Shown here one piece after another: positions 1 to 11,518 of a stretch of 64,000 nucleotides of DNA; position 1 is the first letter of the stretch, and the number at the start of each line of letters is the position of its first letter. The stretch is from assembly GCA_942486035.1 (NCBI GenBank), contig CALNXK010000008.1, positions 4,528,501 to 4,592,500 on the forward strand, read 5' to 3'. Source of the stretch: Porites lobata. Taxonomy: Eukaryota; Cnidaria; Anthozoa; Scleractinia; Poritidae. A program made the position numbers and the translations under genes. The notes under the pieces are model-generated. The model did no database searches and was not told the DNA's origin. It saw only the letters and a list, made by a program, of their open reading frames with translations.

Positions 1-3000
1 GACTAAAGAAGCTTGGATCTTCAGCAAGATTGGCAGACTGGATGGCACCACTGTCACCTTTGATGGAAGATGTAATCTTGAGAATGTTTGGGATAAAGTC
101 ATTGGCTATCTCGTAGAATTCTTTAAACATCTCCTCATCTCCTTTTGAATAGTTGTACCTACAAGGAGTTGGTGTAAGTTGTCGCCATGCATAATGATTG
201 CATTTAAGTACGATCGTCCCACAATTTCAGCTTGCACACCACAATTACAGCCCATGAGAAACATGGGAAACACCCGATGAGAAGACAGGCCACACCATTG
301 TGGTCTATGCCCCCCTTTTTTCAGACATCTTTGCGCTAGGTTCTTTAATGTCCTGTTCCAACTAATAAGAAAGTCTTAACGTCATTGCCCAAATGATGCA
401 ATTATCTGAACTGACACAAGCTCCCTTTTAAATCACAACCAGCATGAACTAAAATAATTGTTTAAAGACCCTCAGGTTTTGTGGTCCAGCTGGTGCTCAA
501 ACTCAACCCCCCCTCCCCCATCAGCAGACCAGTACCCATTCAACCAGGCTGAAACATGCCACAGCCTTAGAGTAGTAGAGAGGAAATTAAGGCACCAGTG
601 CCTTGGTTTCCTATTTGTGCTGTAATATTACATTAATGGGCGAGTGGGGAGAGACCAATCATTGTCACCTCTCTGGTTCAAGGGAGTGCAATTGGCAGTC
701 TTTCTTTTTAACTGCCTTTTTTACCTTACTTAGTTACCACTACGTACTTTCCAGCAACATATGCTGCTTTGACCCAGTGATCCATGGCTTTCAGATACTG
801 CTTCTGTCTGTAATAATAACCAGCAAGGTACGTATAGGGGTACACATGATAGTCTTTGTACAGGGATTGGCCCACTCTTATGCCTTCCTTAAGGATGTCT
901 TCTGCTGATGGGTGGCCAGGAGTTGGTGATATTTCTTCCAAGTCACCAAGATTGCCCAGAGCCAATGGATATCTAGTGGAGCAATGCACAAAATTTAAAT
1001 TAATCAACCCTCCTGGGCCCTGTTCCTCGAAGATGGTTAAGTTAACCCAGGAGTAAGCCAAATTTTAGGTACGGTTTCTTGTCTAAGAACATGTAACTTG
1101 AGCTTTCAAAAAACCGTTGTGACTTTACTTCAAAAAAAGAAATGACAACACGAAATGTTACTCTAAGCAATGCGTAGGAAGGTAAATACAAAAAGTGGTA
1201 CATTTAAATTTAAATCCTGCATTAGGGAAAGTTCATTTAATATGACAAGGGGGGGGGATGAAGATATTGAGGGGGGGCTCCGAAAATTTTTAGACACCCG
1301 AAGGGGGGGCTCCGAAAATTTGTATACTTCAAAACCAACACATGACATCATCATACAGATCAGATGGTTTTCAACTCAACAATTTAATGACCTGTGCAAC
1401 TCAGCTATATCACGTGGTTTACAGATATAACAAATGTAGTCTCAGTAATTATTACACTCTTGTTCATCCTAAAAATGCTTTAGAAAATTGTATCACAACT
1501 GTATCTCAAGTTTGTCATAGTATAAACCATTGAAGACAATAACAGTAAATATATTTAATACAGTCTAGCAATCTTTTTTTAGGGGAGCAAAGGAATTGAA
1601 GGAGGGGGGGGGGGGGGGGGCTCTGAAATTTTTTCGACTACCAAGGAGGGGGCTCCTATAAAATTGAACCGCTAGCGATGGGGGCTGCTAAAATTTCAAG
1701 CTTCGAGTTTCAATATCTTCATCCCCCCCCCCCTTGTCATATTAAATGAACTTTCCCTTGGCACTAATCACCTTTCAGGAACCAGACCCTGATAAAGTGC
1801 TGAAAAAAACTTATGTCATACAATGTATTTGTACTGGAAGGAAAAGATGTTTTTTTAAGATTGAACAATCCATGCTTATCAAAATCACAGTAAGTTACAA
1901 AGAAGTGTACAATTTTCTCAAATGTGCTACATATGCCTTTTTATCTTAGAAGGTAAATTATTTGATGGAAGGGACTTTCAGACCACTGCAAGAAGTAAAA
2001 AATCAACCAAAATTTTTTCAATATATCACACATATGCATCCCGCTAGAATATTTTAGATCTCCTGATTTACTTGTAGTCCTTTAAAATTTTTACACTTTT
2101 GACTTGACACACTTTTAATTTTGTTCAAGGGTTCATCTAGACAATGGGAAACATGATACACGATGAAACAAGTGTCCTACACAAATTTTTGATGGAACAT
2201 TGGAGTTCACTCTTCATTTCCTAACAAAATATATTCCTACGTTTGATACTGTTAGAAATTTTAAAAAAATAAAATATTGTTTACCTCTTAAGATGGCCTT
2301 GATCATAGAGTAACCACAAAAGTTGCTGTTGATTAGATAAAAAACAATGAAGCATCATATGCACTGTCATTCCAAAACAAATATAACATACACTTAAATA
2401 TTACTCACTAAATGCTCAAATTTATGCAACCTTAGGACCCAGTCCCCCTTATTTTTCAACCAAACAGAAGATTGAAGAGTCAAAAATAAGTTTTGAGGCT
2501 TGGTCCCTGTTATCACAAGTTCATCCTCGGAGACCTGGGGGCAGATAGTGGGGGCAAGAGAAAGTCTAAACGGGCAGAAAAATACGGCACGAAGAAAAGT
2601 AAAGAACAGCGAGAAGAGCCCCTGGGGACAATGTCTTACCAGGCCAGTTCCAAACAGTTGCCGCTGATCTGGCTTCTGATTGGGCAGAAAAACACAAAAG
2701 TTTCCTGGCACCAATCAGAAGCCAGAATGGCGGCGACCGTTTGGAACTGGTCTGGTAAGACATTGTCAGGCCAGGGGCTCTTCTCGCCGTTCTTTACTTT
2801 TCTTTGTGCCATATTTTTCCGTCCGTTTAGACTTTCTCTTGCCCCCACTATCTGCCCCTGGGTCTCCGAGGATGTCACAAGTTTAGAAGAGCACTCCTTC
2901 CCTTTTTCTCAAGTTAAGGATCCACCCACCCCCCAAGAGGCTACTACCACATAATTATGGGCTATATAGGCATGTGCCGCCGTCAGTACAGTGAAACCTT

Positions 3001-6000
3001 GATATATCAAAGGGCCAAGGGACTTGTGGCAAAATTTGTTTGCTATAAGGAGGTTTTGTAATATTGAGGTTCCTTTTCATATATTTACTATTATTAGGAC
3101 AAAGAAAATCGTTTGTTACACCAAGGACTTTGTTATCTACAGAGGTTTGTTATATCGAGGTTTGTTATATACAGAGGTTTGTTATATCGAGGTTCCACTG
3201 TATATTATGCTAAATACATTTGCACTTAAATAAACTTCATAAGGAAGGTTTTCTAATTTCAAGTTTATTTTGAAAGAAAATGAATAACAGCAATGTGGCA
3301 ACTGGCTTGTAGACCATTGTGATAAAAGGTGTCTTACTATCATGGAGATTGAATGGATTATAAGCAACAAACTTGAAAAACTTATTGGCTACATTTTCAA
3401 GACACATAAACTTCAAAACAGGTTCTTTCACACCTTACCTGCTGCAAACTAGCTAACTCCACACTGTCGGTTGTGCTGTTGATATTAGGGTTTATTGACG
3501 TTACCATGGATGCAACCTCCATGTGTCTTGTGCATTTTACAGGGTATCCACTCAGGTACAACCAGCTGTGTGCAGTGCTCTCATCAAAGTCCACAGGATG
3601 ACCACGTTTATCTTCATTTCCTTTACCATGCCACGTAACCTCTGCGGTCTCTTTGCCACTCTCACCGAACACCACCCAGGCGTGGTCTTCTGACAGTGCT
3701 AAATGAACATCATTGTAACCCAGCGCCTGACAAATGGCAACTACAGCAAAGGCAACACCAAAACAGTCCAGTCGATTTCCTTTTAAGAAATAATTCAAAA
3801 AAAAAATTATCCATGAATAATAAATACCATTTGTTCACATGATTTCAATGGGTAGCTCTTCCCAGGACATCTGTGATCTTGTACTGAGTAGGAAGATGGT
3901 ATAATGAGAAAAAAAACTTTATTATGAAGCTGTAAGGTTCTAGGTTCTTATCACCTTTTATATATAAGCACCCCATATTCATACAACCAAAACGGGATCA
4001 TGTTTCTTACAGGGGGTGTTGATCAATGGATCGGCTGATATCTTGGTCGAATGTCGATTGACATATTGATTGCTACATTGGTTGAGAGTCGATTGGCCGA
4101 TATGTTGGTGACAGTCGGCCGCTATGGTACAGTAGTGGCGGTCAAGTATGGCCAACTGTTGGTCGAGAGTCAGTCATGTCTCGACAAATATCTGGCGGGT
4201 ACTCGACTGCTACAGTCTAATGGTAGGTAGTCGGTCGATGGTTGGTGGTCATTATTTTGCCAATGGATATCCGACAGATCACCAACAGATCACAGCTACA
4301 TAACGAGCCATAGTGTCTACTGCGTGTCAGCTGTTAGGTACTTTGTAACAAAGGGAAAGCACTGGGGACGAGTTTGATAAAAGCGATGGCAACTGTCAAC
4401 CGATACACCACCGATGCATTACAAATACTCAGCTGACAGTTCACTGATAAACTGCCGACACACTACTGATACTATCTCGATCGACTGTCGGTCGATCTGT
4501 TGGCTGATACTCAACCGACAGTAAAACATCACTTGGCCAACTGTCAACCGACTCAAGGCGATGCCAATTGTCGACTGATACACCACTGATACCTTACCGA
4601 TACTTGACCAACATTCCCCCCGTACATTGCTGACACACTACTGATGCTACCTCGACTGACTGTTGGTCGATCTGTCAACTAATACTTGACCGACAGGAAA
4701 ACGCCACTTGGCCGATAGATATTGACAGACTCTCGATCAACACTTGGTCAATACTCGATCAACACAGCCGCCAAAAAAACTTTACACACAACACCCATGG
4801 TCATTTTTAACTTTTCAAATATTTACTGAAAAAGAAGTTATCAAGACAATAAGAAAATTCTATTAGGCCATGAATAAACCAGATACAAATTAAGTTATCA
4901 GTGTTTCCCATTAGTAGATCTATGAAAGGGGCATGAGGAGCCTTGGCCCCCACCTTATTTTAAGGTGGCTTGATAGGGTTTTTCAGGGTCAATAGTTCCC
5001 AAGTGTGAGCATAAACTACGTCACCATTAACGGGCCAGCCGCCCCAATATCTTTGGGTTCTGGATGAATGCTCCCTGCCCCAACTTGAATGAAGATATGA
5101 ACTGCAACTGTTCAAAGTTTATAACAATGCATTACTCTCTTATCTTTCTTTCTGTCACAGATCTCTGCAAAACTTACAACAACTTCTCTCAGAATATTGA
5201 CATTGTTGTCAAGGAATAATTTTCTGATTGGTGATCAATGTGAAATCAGAGTCATACCCTGAATTGAATATTAATTAGCTTCGATTCCTACTGGGTGAAT
5301 CTTTCTAAAGGTTGCAATTAAAAGGCTAAAATTAATAGAATCAGAGTTTCTGCTCCATACATACACAAACAGAGTCACAATTTGGCTCCAATAATATATA
5401 TATGAATGGATTTTTTGACAAAAATAGATCAATATAGAGGACAACTAAAGAGAGTAGATGTTTCAAGATTCAATAAAAATAAATGATTCAGTTTCATTTT
5501 GTAAATATCCAAAAAAATCCTAGTACTCATAATTTAAAGTAATAAACGGGGATAGAATTATATTGTTCATTGATCAAAAAGTTAAAAGCTTAAAAATCAC
5601 AGACGGGTGAAAAACACTGGAGACTAAGAATTGAAACATTAAATATATTAAGCTCACAAAGGATTGTAGTGATCAGCCCATGTATCATCGTCATTCATAA
5701 AGAGGTTTGTAACAGATTATAACAAATGTTAAAGTGGAACTTGCCTGTCAAAAAACTATATAAATTCTGGATGTGTGGCTTGTCTTTGAAATAGGACTTT
5801 GAGAGACAACTCCAGACTAGATCGGCAACATCTACAACGAATTCTCTCGTTGCTGGTTTTTGTTCTTTGTTGGCATTCAAATCTTTCTGAACCAAGGCCT
5901 GAAATTTACCGCCAAGTGCGTCGAACGTTTCTTTATCTAAGCTGGGACAGCTATTGGAGGATCCCTTGCAGGTTAACGCGGTCTCGAAGAACCCTAAAAT

Positions 6001-6105
6001 AATCGATAATTTGGCCAAGTTCGGTTCTATTTGTGCAAGTTCCACCTTGAAAACCTCTACCACCGACGCGATGTCTTTCAAAGGAAAATTGGAGTCTGCC
6101 TCCAT
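1..6105 (-). CDS. MEN1: Menin (MEN1 orthologue), 5 of its exons; C-terminal part beyond window
   Basis: Nuclear scaffold protein that in animals links MLL/KMT2 methyltransferases, JunD and other factors to chromatin. Coding exons on the minus strand, 5' to 3': 5745-6105, 3439-3779, 2285-2325, 748-972 and 1-158 (open at the edge). Phases are consistent (361, 341, 41, 225 nt) and give 375 codons of a protein that is about 610 aa in human. Recognisable blocks: SKSYFKDKPHIQNLYSF at the end of exon 1; GVAFAVVAICQALG, LALSEDHAWVVFG and TAEVTWHGKGNED in exon 2; LLWLLYD in the micro-exon; YPLALGNLGDLEE and YPYTYLAGYYYRQ in exon 4; KEFYEIANDFIPNIL in exon 5. The start is the only ATG that fits the menin N-terminus. 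The first intron uses a GC donor (CAG|GCAAGT). The introns hold several MITEs. Orthology is firm. The C-terminal nuclear localisation region cannot be assessed. Confidence 0.96.
973..2284. other. Menin intron carrying a TIR element and G-runs
   Basis: No coding signal seen. Contains the inverted-repeat element at 1224-1758 and a run of about 17 G at 1604-1620. The short ORFs here are unsupported. Confidence 0.6.
1224..1758. repeat. Element with about 45-bp terminal inverted repeats (MITE-like)
   Basis: The left end AGGGAAAGTTCATTTAATAT continues with GACAAG, a G-run and ATGAAGATATTGA. It recurs inverted at about 1715-1758. The interior has several G-run/CTCCGAAAATTT motifs. No coding capacity and no clear target-site duplication. 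Confidence 0.75.
2285..2325 (-). other. MEN1: 41-nt micro-exon of menin
   Basis: Minus-strand exon with an AACAG acceptor and a GTAA donor. It encodes QLLWLLYDQGHLK plus two bases of the next Arg codon, bridging LQQ (exon 3439-3779) to RYPLALG (exon 748-972) in phase. From memory, human MEN1 has a 41-nt exon in this place, so length and phase appear conserved. It is too short for ORF finders and would be missed without homology. Confidence 0.93.
2522..2875. repeat. Foldback MITE, two arms of about 170 bp
   Basis: The left arm begins CATCCTCGGAGACC and continues GGGGGCAGATAGTGGGGGCA. The right arm is its inverse (TGCCCCCACTATCTGCCCC, then GGTCTCCGAGGATG). The arms meet near 2700 with almost no spacer, so the element is one long imperfect hairpin inside a menin intron. 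Overlapping ORFs on both strands are by-products of the symmetry. Confidence 0.85.
2989..3200. repeat. Tc1/mariner-like MITE flanked by TA
   Basis: Ends CAGTGAAACCTTGATATA and, inverted, TATCGAGGTTCCACTG, flanked by TA at 2987-2988 and 3201-3202. The interior repeats the motif GTTATATCGAGGTTTG about four times. The ends and TA flanks fit a Tc1/mariner-mobilised MITE. Confidence 0.75.
4017..4764. repeat. Foldback built from degenerate TCGGTCGA-type subrepeats
   Basis: The left half is rich in TTGGTCGA/GTCGATTG motifs. The right half carries their complements (CAACCGAC, TACTTGACC, CTCGATCAAC). Ends TGTTGATCAA and TCGATCAACA are inverse to each other. No ORF. It lies in the first menin intron. 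Confidence 0.65.
4800..5740. other. Menin intron, AT-rich, no feature seen
   Basis: No ORF, repeat array or RNA gene recognised between the foldback and exon 1 of menin. Confidence 0.6.
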
Positions 6106-6700
6106 TCTGGAGTGGACGGACGGGCTACTCCTTTCTCAAGCGAAGACAAAAGCAAAAGGACTCCGCAAAAATCTCTCTGTAATTTAGCAACTTCGATTAG
6201 AAAATACAGCACCTTCTGACTCAAGAAACAGCTCGTAGCTGGGTTCTAACGGATCCCTGACAGAACTCGATTTTCATCACGGTGATCGCGTAGAATAACC
6301 ACAATCGAAGGATAAACAAAACATGTCAGAACAAATGAGAAAGTGGAAAAAAGAAAGGAGAGTTGGGGTGGACTTGGGAACGAAAGCGAAAAGAAAAGTA
6401 AGCTGGAGAATGGGTATGAGTTGACGTCATGAATTATCACGTGACGAGATTTGCATGGTCTGCCATCTTGTCGCGGGAGACTCAGTGAGTAGCGGAAGGC
6501 AATTTTTTTCTTGGCGTTAAGTCGTTTTTTTTCGAACTAGAATTTATACGACGGTCATGTTTCGTTACTAAAAAAACCTTAAGTGTATTTTTACCCTTTC
6601 TAGGTGTTTTTTGTGGCGTTTTGCTTGTCAAGTGCGTGTTTATTAAGCACGATTGAAGTGCAGGGAGATTTCGAGGAATTTCGTCATCTCACGACAATTT
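6106..6700. promoter_or_regulatory. Divergent promoter region between menin and eIF5
   Basis: Menin starts at 6105 on the minus strand and the inferred untranslated first exon of eIF5 ends at 6719 on the plus strand, so both genes must start within about 600 bp. The stretch lacks an obvious TATA box. It contains GACGTCA-type CRE-like matches (TTGACGTCATG at about 6420) and a GCCATCTTG motif (about 6463) resembling an inverted YY1 site. Transcription start sites cannot be fixed from sequence. Confidence 0.6.
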
Positions 6701-9700
6701 ATGACGTTTATCTGCTCAGGTAAGAAAATAAAACAACTTAAAATCTCCGAAAAGCGCTCCTTTTATCAGGATTCATTGTTTTTTCATCACTAAGTCTGAA
6801 ATTAGCGAAATATTTAAAGCTCTTCAACTCTTTTCTCAGTCTTTGTGAAACCAGGTGAAACGTGTTAATCGTGGTATTGGTTTAAACGTTCTGATATTGA
6901 CTCGGAACAGTGACACAGAAATATACAGCAAATTCTGTAGTGTGAAACGTGGTTAAAATTAGTGGTAACTTTTTTTGGTAGAAAAGCAAAGTTTTGAGTT
7001 CCTTTCTTCGGAGAAAACATTTTGAAGATGATGTGTTGTCTTTGAATTGGTCAATTCATATTTTTTAATGTATGCACATTTTACATAAATCACCCCGTTC
7101 GGTCCTCATGAGAAGGAGTCTTTAAATTTAATGACTAATGCAATTTATGCGGTGTTATGTCACATTCATAAACTGAGAAAACTGCCCTTTCAAGGAACAC
7201 GAGGAATCTGTAGCATTCTCCTTCCTAGGGGAATTCCGGGAAGAAAGGATATTAAAAAGAAAATCAGTGGATACTTAAGCCCTAGGAGCTATTTGACTGT
7301 TTTAAATTTTAAAACTCCATCGGTTGTGGGAACAGTCTTAAAAGAAAGTGCCCTTTTTGTGTAAACAGGTTTCAGATGAACCTTAATTGCTCATTAGTTC
7401 AAGAAATATAACCTTCCAGTGGGTATGAATGTAAAAAAAAATGTGAAAAGGATGCAATAGTGTAGAAAGTAAAGCTAATTACAGCCTGACAATAAATGGG
7501 GAACAACAAGAAATCTAAAAATATATATCAAATTATGGTGTGGTAATTTTAAAGAAACATGACAAGTGAACATTAGGCGAAACTAAATAGCCAGTGAAAA
7601 ATTGAGTTGTAAAATCTGCCTGTGGTGTGAGGATTTGTTCCCGTGAATATTTAATCTCCTTGATTTTGAGCTGGAAGGGGATGGAGTCAATGTCCACTGT
7701 GGAACTTTAAACCATCTCAGGGCTTTATGTATCGACATGTGTTTTATTTGTTTCTCCACTTGTGGTTTCTCTCAATTCAGAGGTTCATTATTTTCGTTGT
7801 CAACGTTAAGTTGCGTGTTCTTGTTAACTTTGCTACAGAAGGTGGCCAGAAGACATCTGTTCACAAATTACATGTGTGTCCATTTGCTCTGCGTCTGCTT
7901 GAAGAGATGTGACATCTGTTTAAACGGTTGGATCATCTGTCCAAATGGTTTTTATATCTTTTTCGCTAAGATAATAACAGTAATAAACAATTTATATAAT
8001 GCCTTTTCTAAAGGTACGAACCACTCAAAATCTAAAAAAGTCATCACAAAGTCCACAGTCACTAAAATAACTAAATGATTCAATTAAAGTCTTTCTTAAC
8101 AAGATATTATATGAACACCAATGAAATACCAGGTGAGCTGTTACGCAAAAACTTGATATCTTCATATGTGAAAATAACATGTTATCTTCACACGTGAAAT
8201 ATCACCGTTGCTATGGCTACATAATAAATTGTGCCTTTCACAGCAAAAAACTATTAAAGTGAAATGGTTTGGTAATTCATTGGTGTTTATATAATAAATA
8301 GAACATTACATGGCTGCTTGGAGAAACAAAATTTCTATTCTTGTGTTGAAAAAATATTTCAACACTCAATGAGAAATTTCGTGATATCCTCCATATCAAT
8401 ACCATGAGCACAGACTTCCAATGTAGAGCATTGCCTTGAAAGATCACCCAAAATTGACGACTCAAATGATATATAAAGCTGAGTATCATGAGCGTAAAAG
8501 TGAAAAGACATGTTGTGATGCCTCTGTGTCACCCAATGGGTCGACGTAACTCAGGTATAATATCGGACCCAAAACCGACCCCTGGGGAACACCACAATTC
8601 AATGGCAGACTGGATGAGTGGGCACTACCAAAAACAACAAACTGCATTAAACATCAAACCAGTCGTGAGCCTTGCCATCTGTGCCAAATCGGTCAGTGAG
8701 TCTAGCAAGCAAAAATAATGCGATGGTCAACCATATCAAACGCTGCTGAGAGGTCGAGGAGCAGTAATATAGTTGATGGCTTGCAAAATGTCATCTTGAA
8801 CCAGGCCTTAAGAGTACTGATTCAGTACCATGACTGGGTTTACAAGTCGACTGGAACTGTTCCATCAGGGAATTATCAGTAAGATATTTGGTCAGTTGAA
8901 CAGCTACCACCCTTTCACAGAATTTAGAGATGAACACAAGGTTTGGAATTGGATGTTAATTTGGAAATTGTTCTTGGATCACTGTAGCAGTTGTTAGTAA
9001 AATTCAATTTAGTAAAAGTAATTCATCAACAAATATTTATGTCAAAATGTTGATTAAACCTGCAGCTAAAGGGAGAAAACTGTAAAAGACAAAAAATCTT
9101 GTGGTTTGTGTAAGAACTAAAACTGGAAAATAAATGCTGTTTCATCAATCCAAGTTTTTGTGTGGCATTTTCACAGTTGGTTTCAACAATATGAACATCG
9201 GTGAAATGTGATCCTTATGAACTTTTTCATCGCGTAGGACTTACCAAACTTTATTGCAAAGTGACATCACTGTTGTTTTTCAGAAAAGAAGTTGATTTAG
9301 AGAGAAATCTATTTATACATATAGCGTGTCTCCTGGTCCTTCATCAAGGCTGAATTTTAGTGATGAAAACAGATGTTGCACTTCAGAGTGGAAATAAATT
9401 ATTCCTTTAGATTCTGGAGGATTTGTTTCTACTCTGTGCAAATACAACTGTTAAAGATTTAGCACCACAGAGAATAAGGAAGCTTTCCAAGTCAAGGTCA
9501 AAACTTGGATGTGTGGCTTAAACATGAGTTATTGCAGTAAATTGCAGTTGCTGATTCTTGGGACTCTTAACTTATCAAGTCATTATTATGCACTGTCAGT
9601 GAATGTTCCACCTCCAAGTCTGTAGCAGCTTCATCACAAAAATGAAATGGAAGTTGCGAGCAACAATTTATATTTCAGAGGAAATGAATGTGGCATTTTT

Positions 9701-10731
9701 CTGTTATGTTGAAGTATAATACGCTGTACCTCTCGCAACTGAAAAGGCTGGTTTAAAAAAGGTAATGATGACAACAGCAAAAGCCTGAGAGAAATAAACA
9801 GAGGACTGACATAAAATATGACATACTGATAAGTGATGACTTATAGTAATACTATGTCTGAATCCTTCTGATATTTTGTCTGTGGCTGCTCTCAGTATTC
9901 TAAGCAGTGCTTCTAACATTTTTTTAGCTGGGGGCTGAAATTTTGGTAGTGCAACTAGAAATTTGCTCCTGGTTGCAATAGTGCTTCCAAGCATTGGTTG
10001 GTCATACTCGCAAAGCCCATCACATGAAATATATCTGCTACCTGTTCATTCAACAGAAAACATAAATCACAAACAGCTTACTGCAAATAGTAACAGGCTA
10101 TGAACCCATTTCATTCAATTCAGGCATCAGTACAGCTTCTGTTCTTGTTGAGCTGTACCAGCTAGCATCTTCAAACAACTTCATGTACAAGCGTTGCAAA
10201 TAACAAATTAGTTTATAACTATGGTACACTAAAGTTCCAAATTCACAGTAATTTAGATGGCTACACTTAAAATCCTTTTCAGTCACATAACCTGTGACTT
10301 TTTTTTACTGTCAAACAGCGTAAAATTTGAATCCTGATGAGTTTTTAAAATACTGTCGTGGTTTTTTTCATTCATTCAGTCTCTGATACAAGACCTCATC
10401 CACACTTACTGTAGTTATCTTGTAGATTACCATATTGTTTATTTCTTTCCTAGGTTGTACTCGGTTGAGGAGGCTCAAGATTCATTTTCACAAAGAAACT
10501 TATACAGGGCTACAACGCCTTTCTTGTTTTGCCGCAAGGACAAGACATAGAACTTTTATGAATTTAAAAGGGAAAATATCTCCCAGCAGAAATTATTGCA
10601 TGAACTGCAATCACTACAAGCGTTTGTCCAAAAGGAAGCTCATTAAAACAAGTAATCAATCATGGCTCTCGTCAATGTTAACAGAAAGAACATGGACCAG
10701 TTCTATCGTTACAAGATGCCAAAACTCCTAG
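6701..10731 (+). CDS. Upstream ORF in the eIF5 leader (spliced), overlapping the eIF5 start
   Basis: The leader exon ends at a good donor (CTCAG|GTAAG, 6719/6720) and the next acceptor is TTTCTTTCCTAG|G (exon from 10454). Across this junction an ORF runs from ATG 6701 in phase to a stop at 10731, about 98 aa. It includes two further in-frame ATGs at 10558 and 10600. All three ATGs have T at -3 and A at +4, a poor context. The ORF passes the eIF5 ATG (10662) in another frame, so translating it should exclude eIF5. High eIF5 is known to lower start-codon stringency and favour inhibitory poor-context uORFs on its own mRNA, so this is probably the same feedback device. The peptide itself has no recognised function. 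Confidence 0.6.
6720..10453 (+). other. Long first intron of eIF5 (in the leader)
   Basis: GT...AG intron separating the leader exon from the exon with the eIF5 ATG. Apart from a decayed LINE at about 8340-8900 (minus), no gene is seen. ORFs such as those at 7131 and 7727 show no protein-family signal. Confidence 0.65.
8340..8900 (-). pseudogene. Decayed non-LTR retrotransposon reverse transcriptase fragment
   Basis: On the minus strand, three reverse-transcriptase motifs appear in order but in broken frames. LLLDLSAAFDMVDH (about 8735-8785) matches the LDLSAAFDTVDH block. GVPQGSVLGPILYLSY (about 8550-8600) is the PQGSxLGP motif. AHDTQLYISFES (about 8455-8495) is the ADD box with the first Asp replaced by His. 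Stops and frame shifts interrupt it. Block spelling is like CR1/L2/Rex-type LINEs, inferred only. No endonuclease domain seen nearby. Confidence 0.85.
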
Positions 10732-11483
10732 CTAAGGTAAGATGAATTTGATATTTTTTAGGATGCCATGTGCAGTTTGTACCTACATTTGACCCTTGAA
10801 GTACATGTCATCATATGCGCAAGTTCATGGTTTATCTGTTGTTTCAGGTTTAGTTAATAAAGTATGTCTTATTTGTTGTACTCTTAAGGCAATGCTCTAT
10901 ATTCTCATCAGAGAATCGTGCAATATGGCTAGTAACAAAAAAATAATTAGCGATAATTGTTATTATTGGACAAGGTTGAGCAAAATATTGGGATTTGTCA
11001 GTGATAAGCTGGGCTGAGACAAATAATATTATTGATCTCTGAGAAATAATATTGTAATATCATTTGATCACTGAGTTTGTTTTTTGGGACCTGTTTACAT
11101 GGAGGTGGGTGATCCCAGATAGGTGAGGTGACATGTGGCGGGTCACCCCACTTATCATGTGAACGTGATTAAAATAAAATGAGAGATTATAAGGTTAGGC
11201 AGGCTAGCCCACCTAAGTGGGTTACCTCGCTCCTGAGGTCCCCTACCTCCATGTAAACAGGTCCTTAGTGAATATCCTAGGTAAGCAGAGCAGTCTGCTG
11301 TTTTCACTCAAGAGCAATCACAAGAAGGAGGAAATTGTTGTCTCAGCCAATGATTTTAAATTTTATTTGCATCGAATGGTAATGATTTAAATAATTATTA
11401 TTAGTTTCAGCTCTATATATAATAGTTTTTTGATAATTTGATTGAAAAATATTGTGTTTACACTTCAGGTGGAAGGGAAAGGA

Positions 11484-11518
<35 letters not shown>

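Noticed and set aside
2493..2954. 153-aa ORF and its overlapping partners
   Set aside because: They lie in the two arms of a foldback; the open frames on both strands reflect symmetry.
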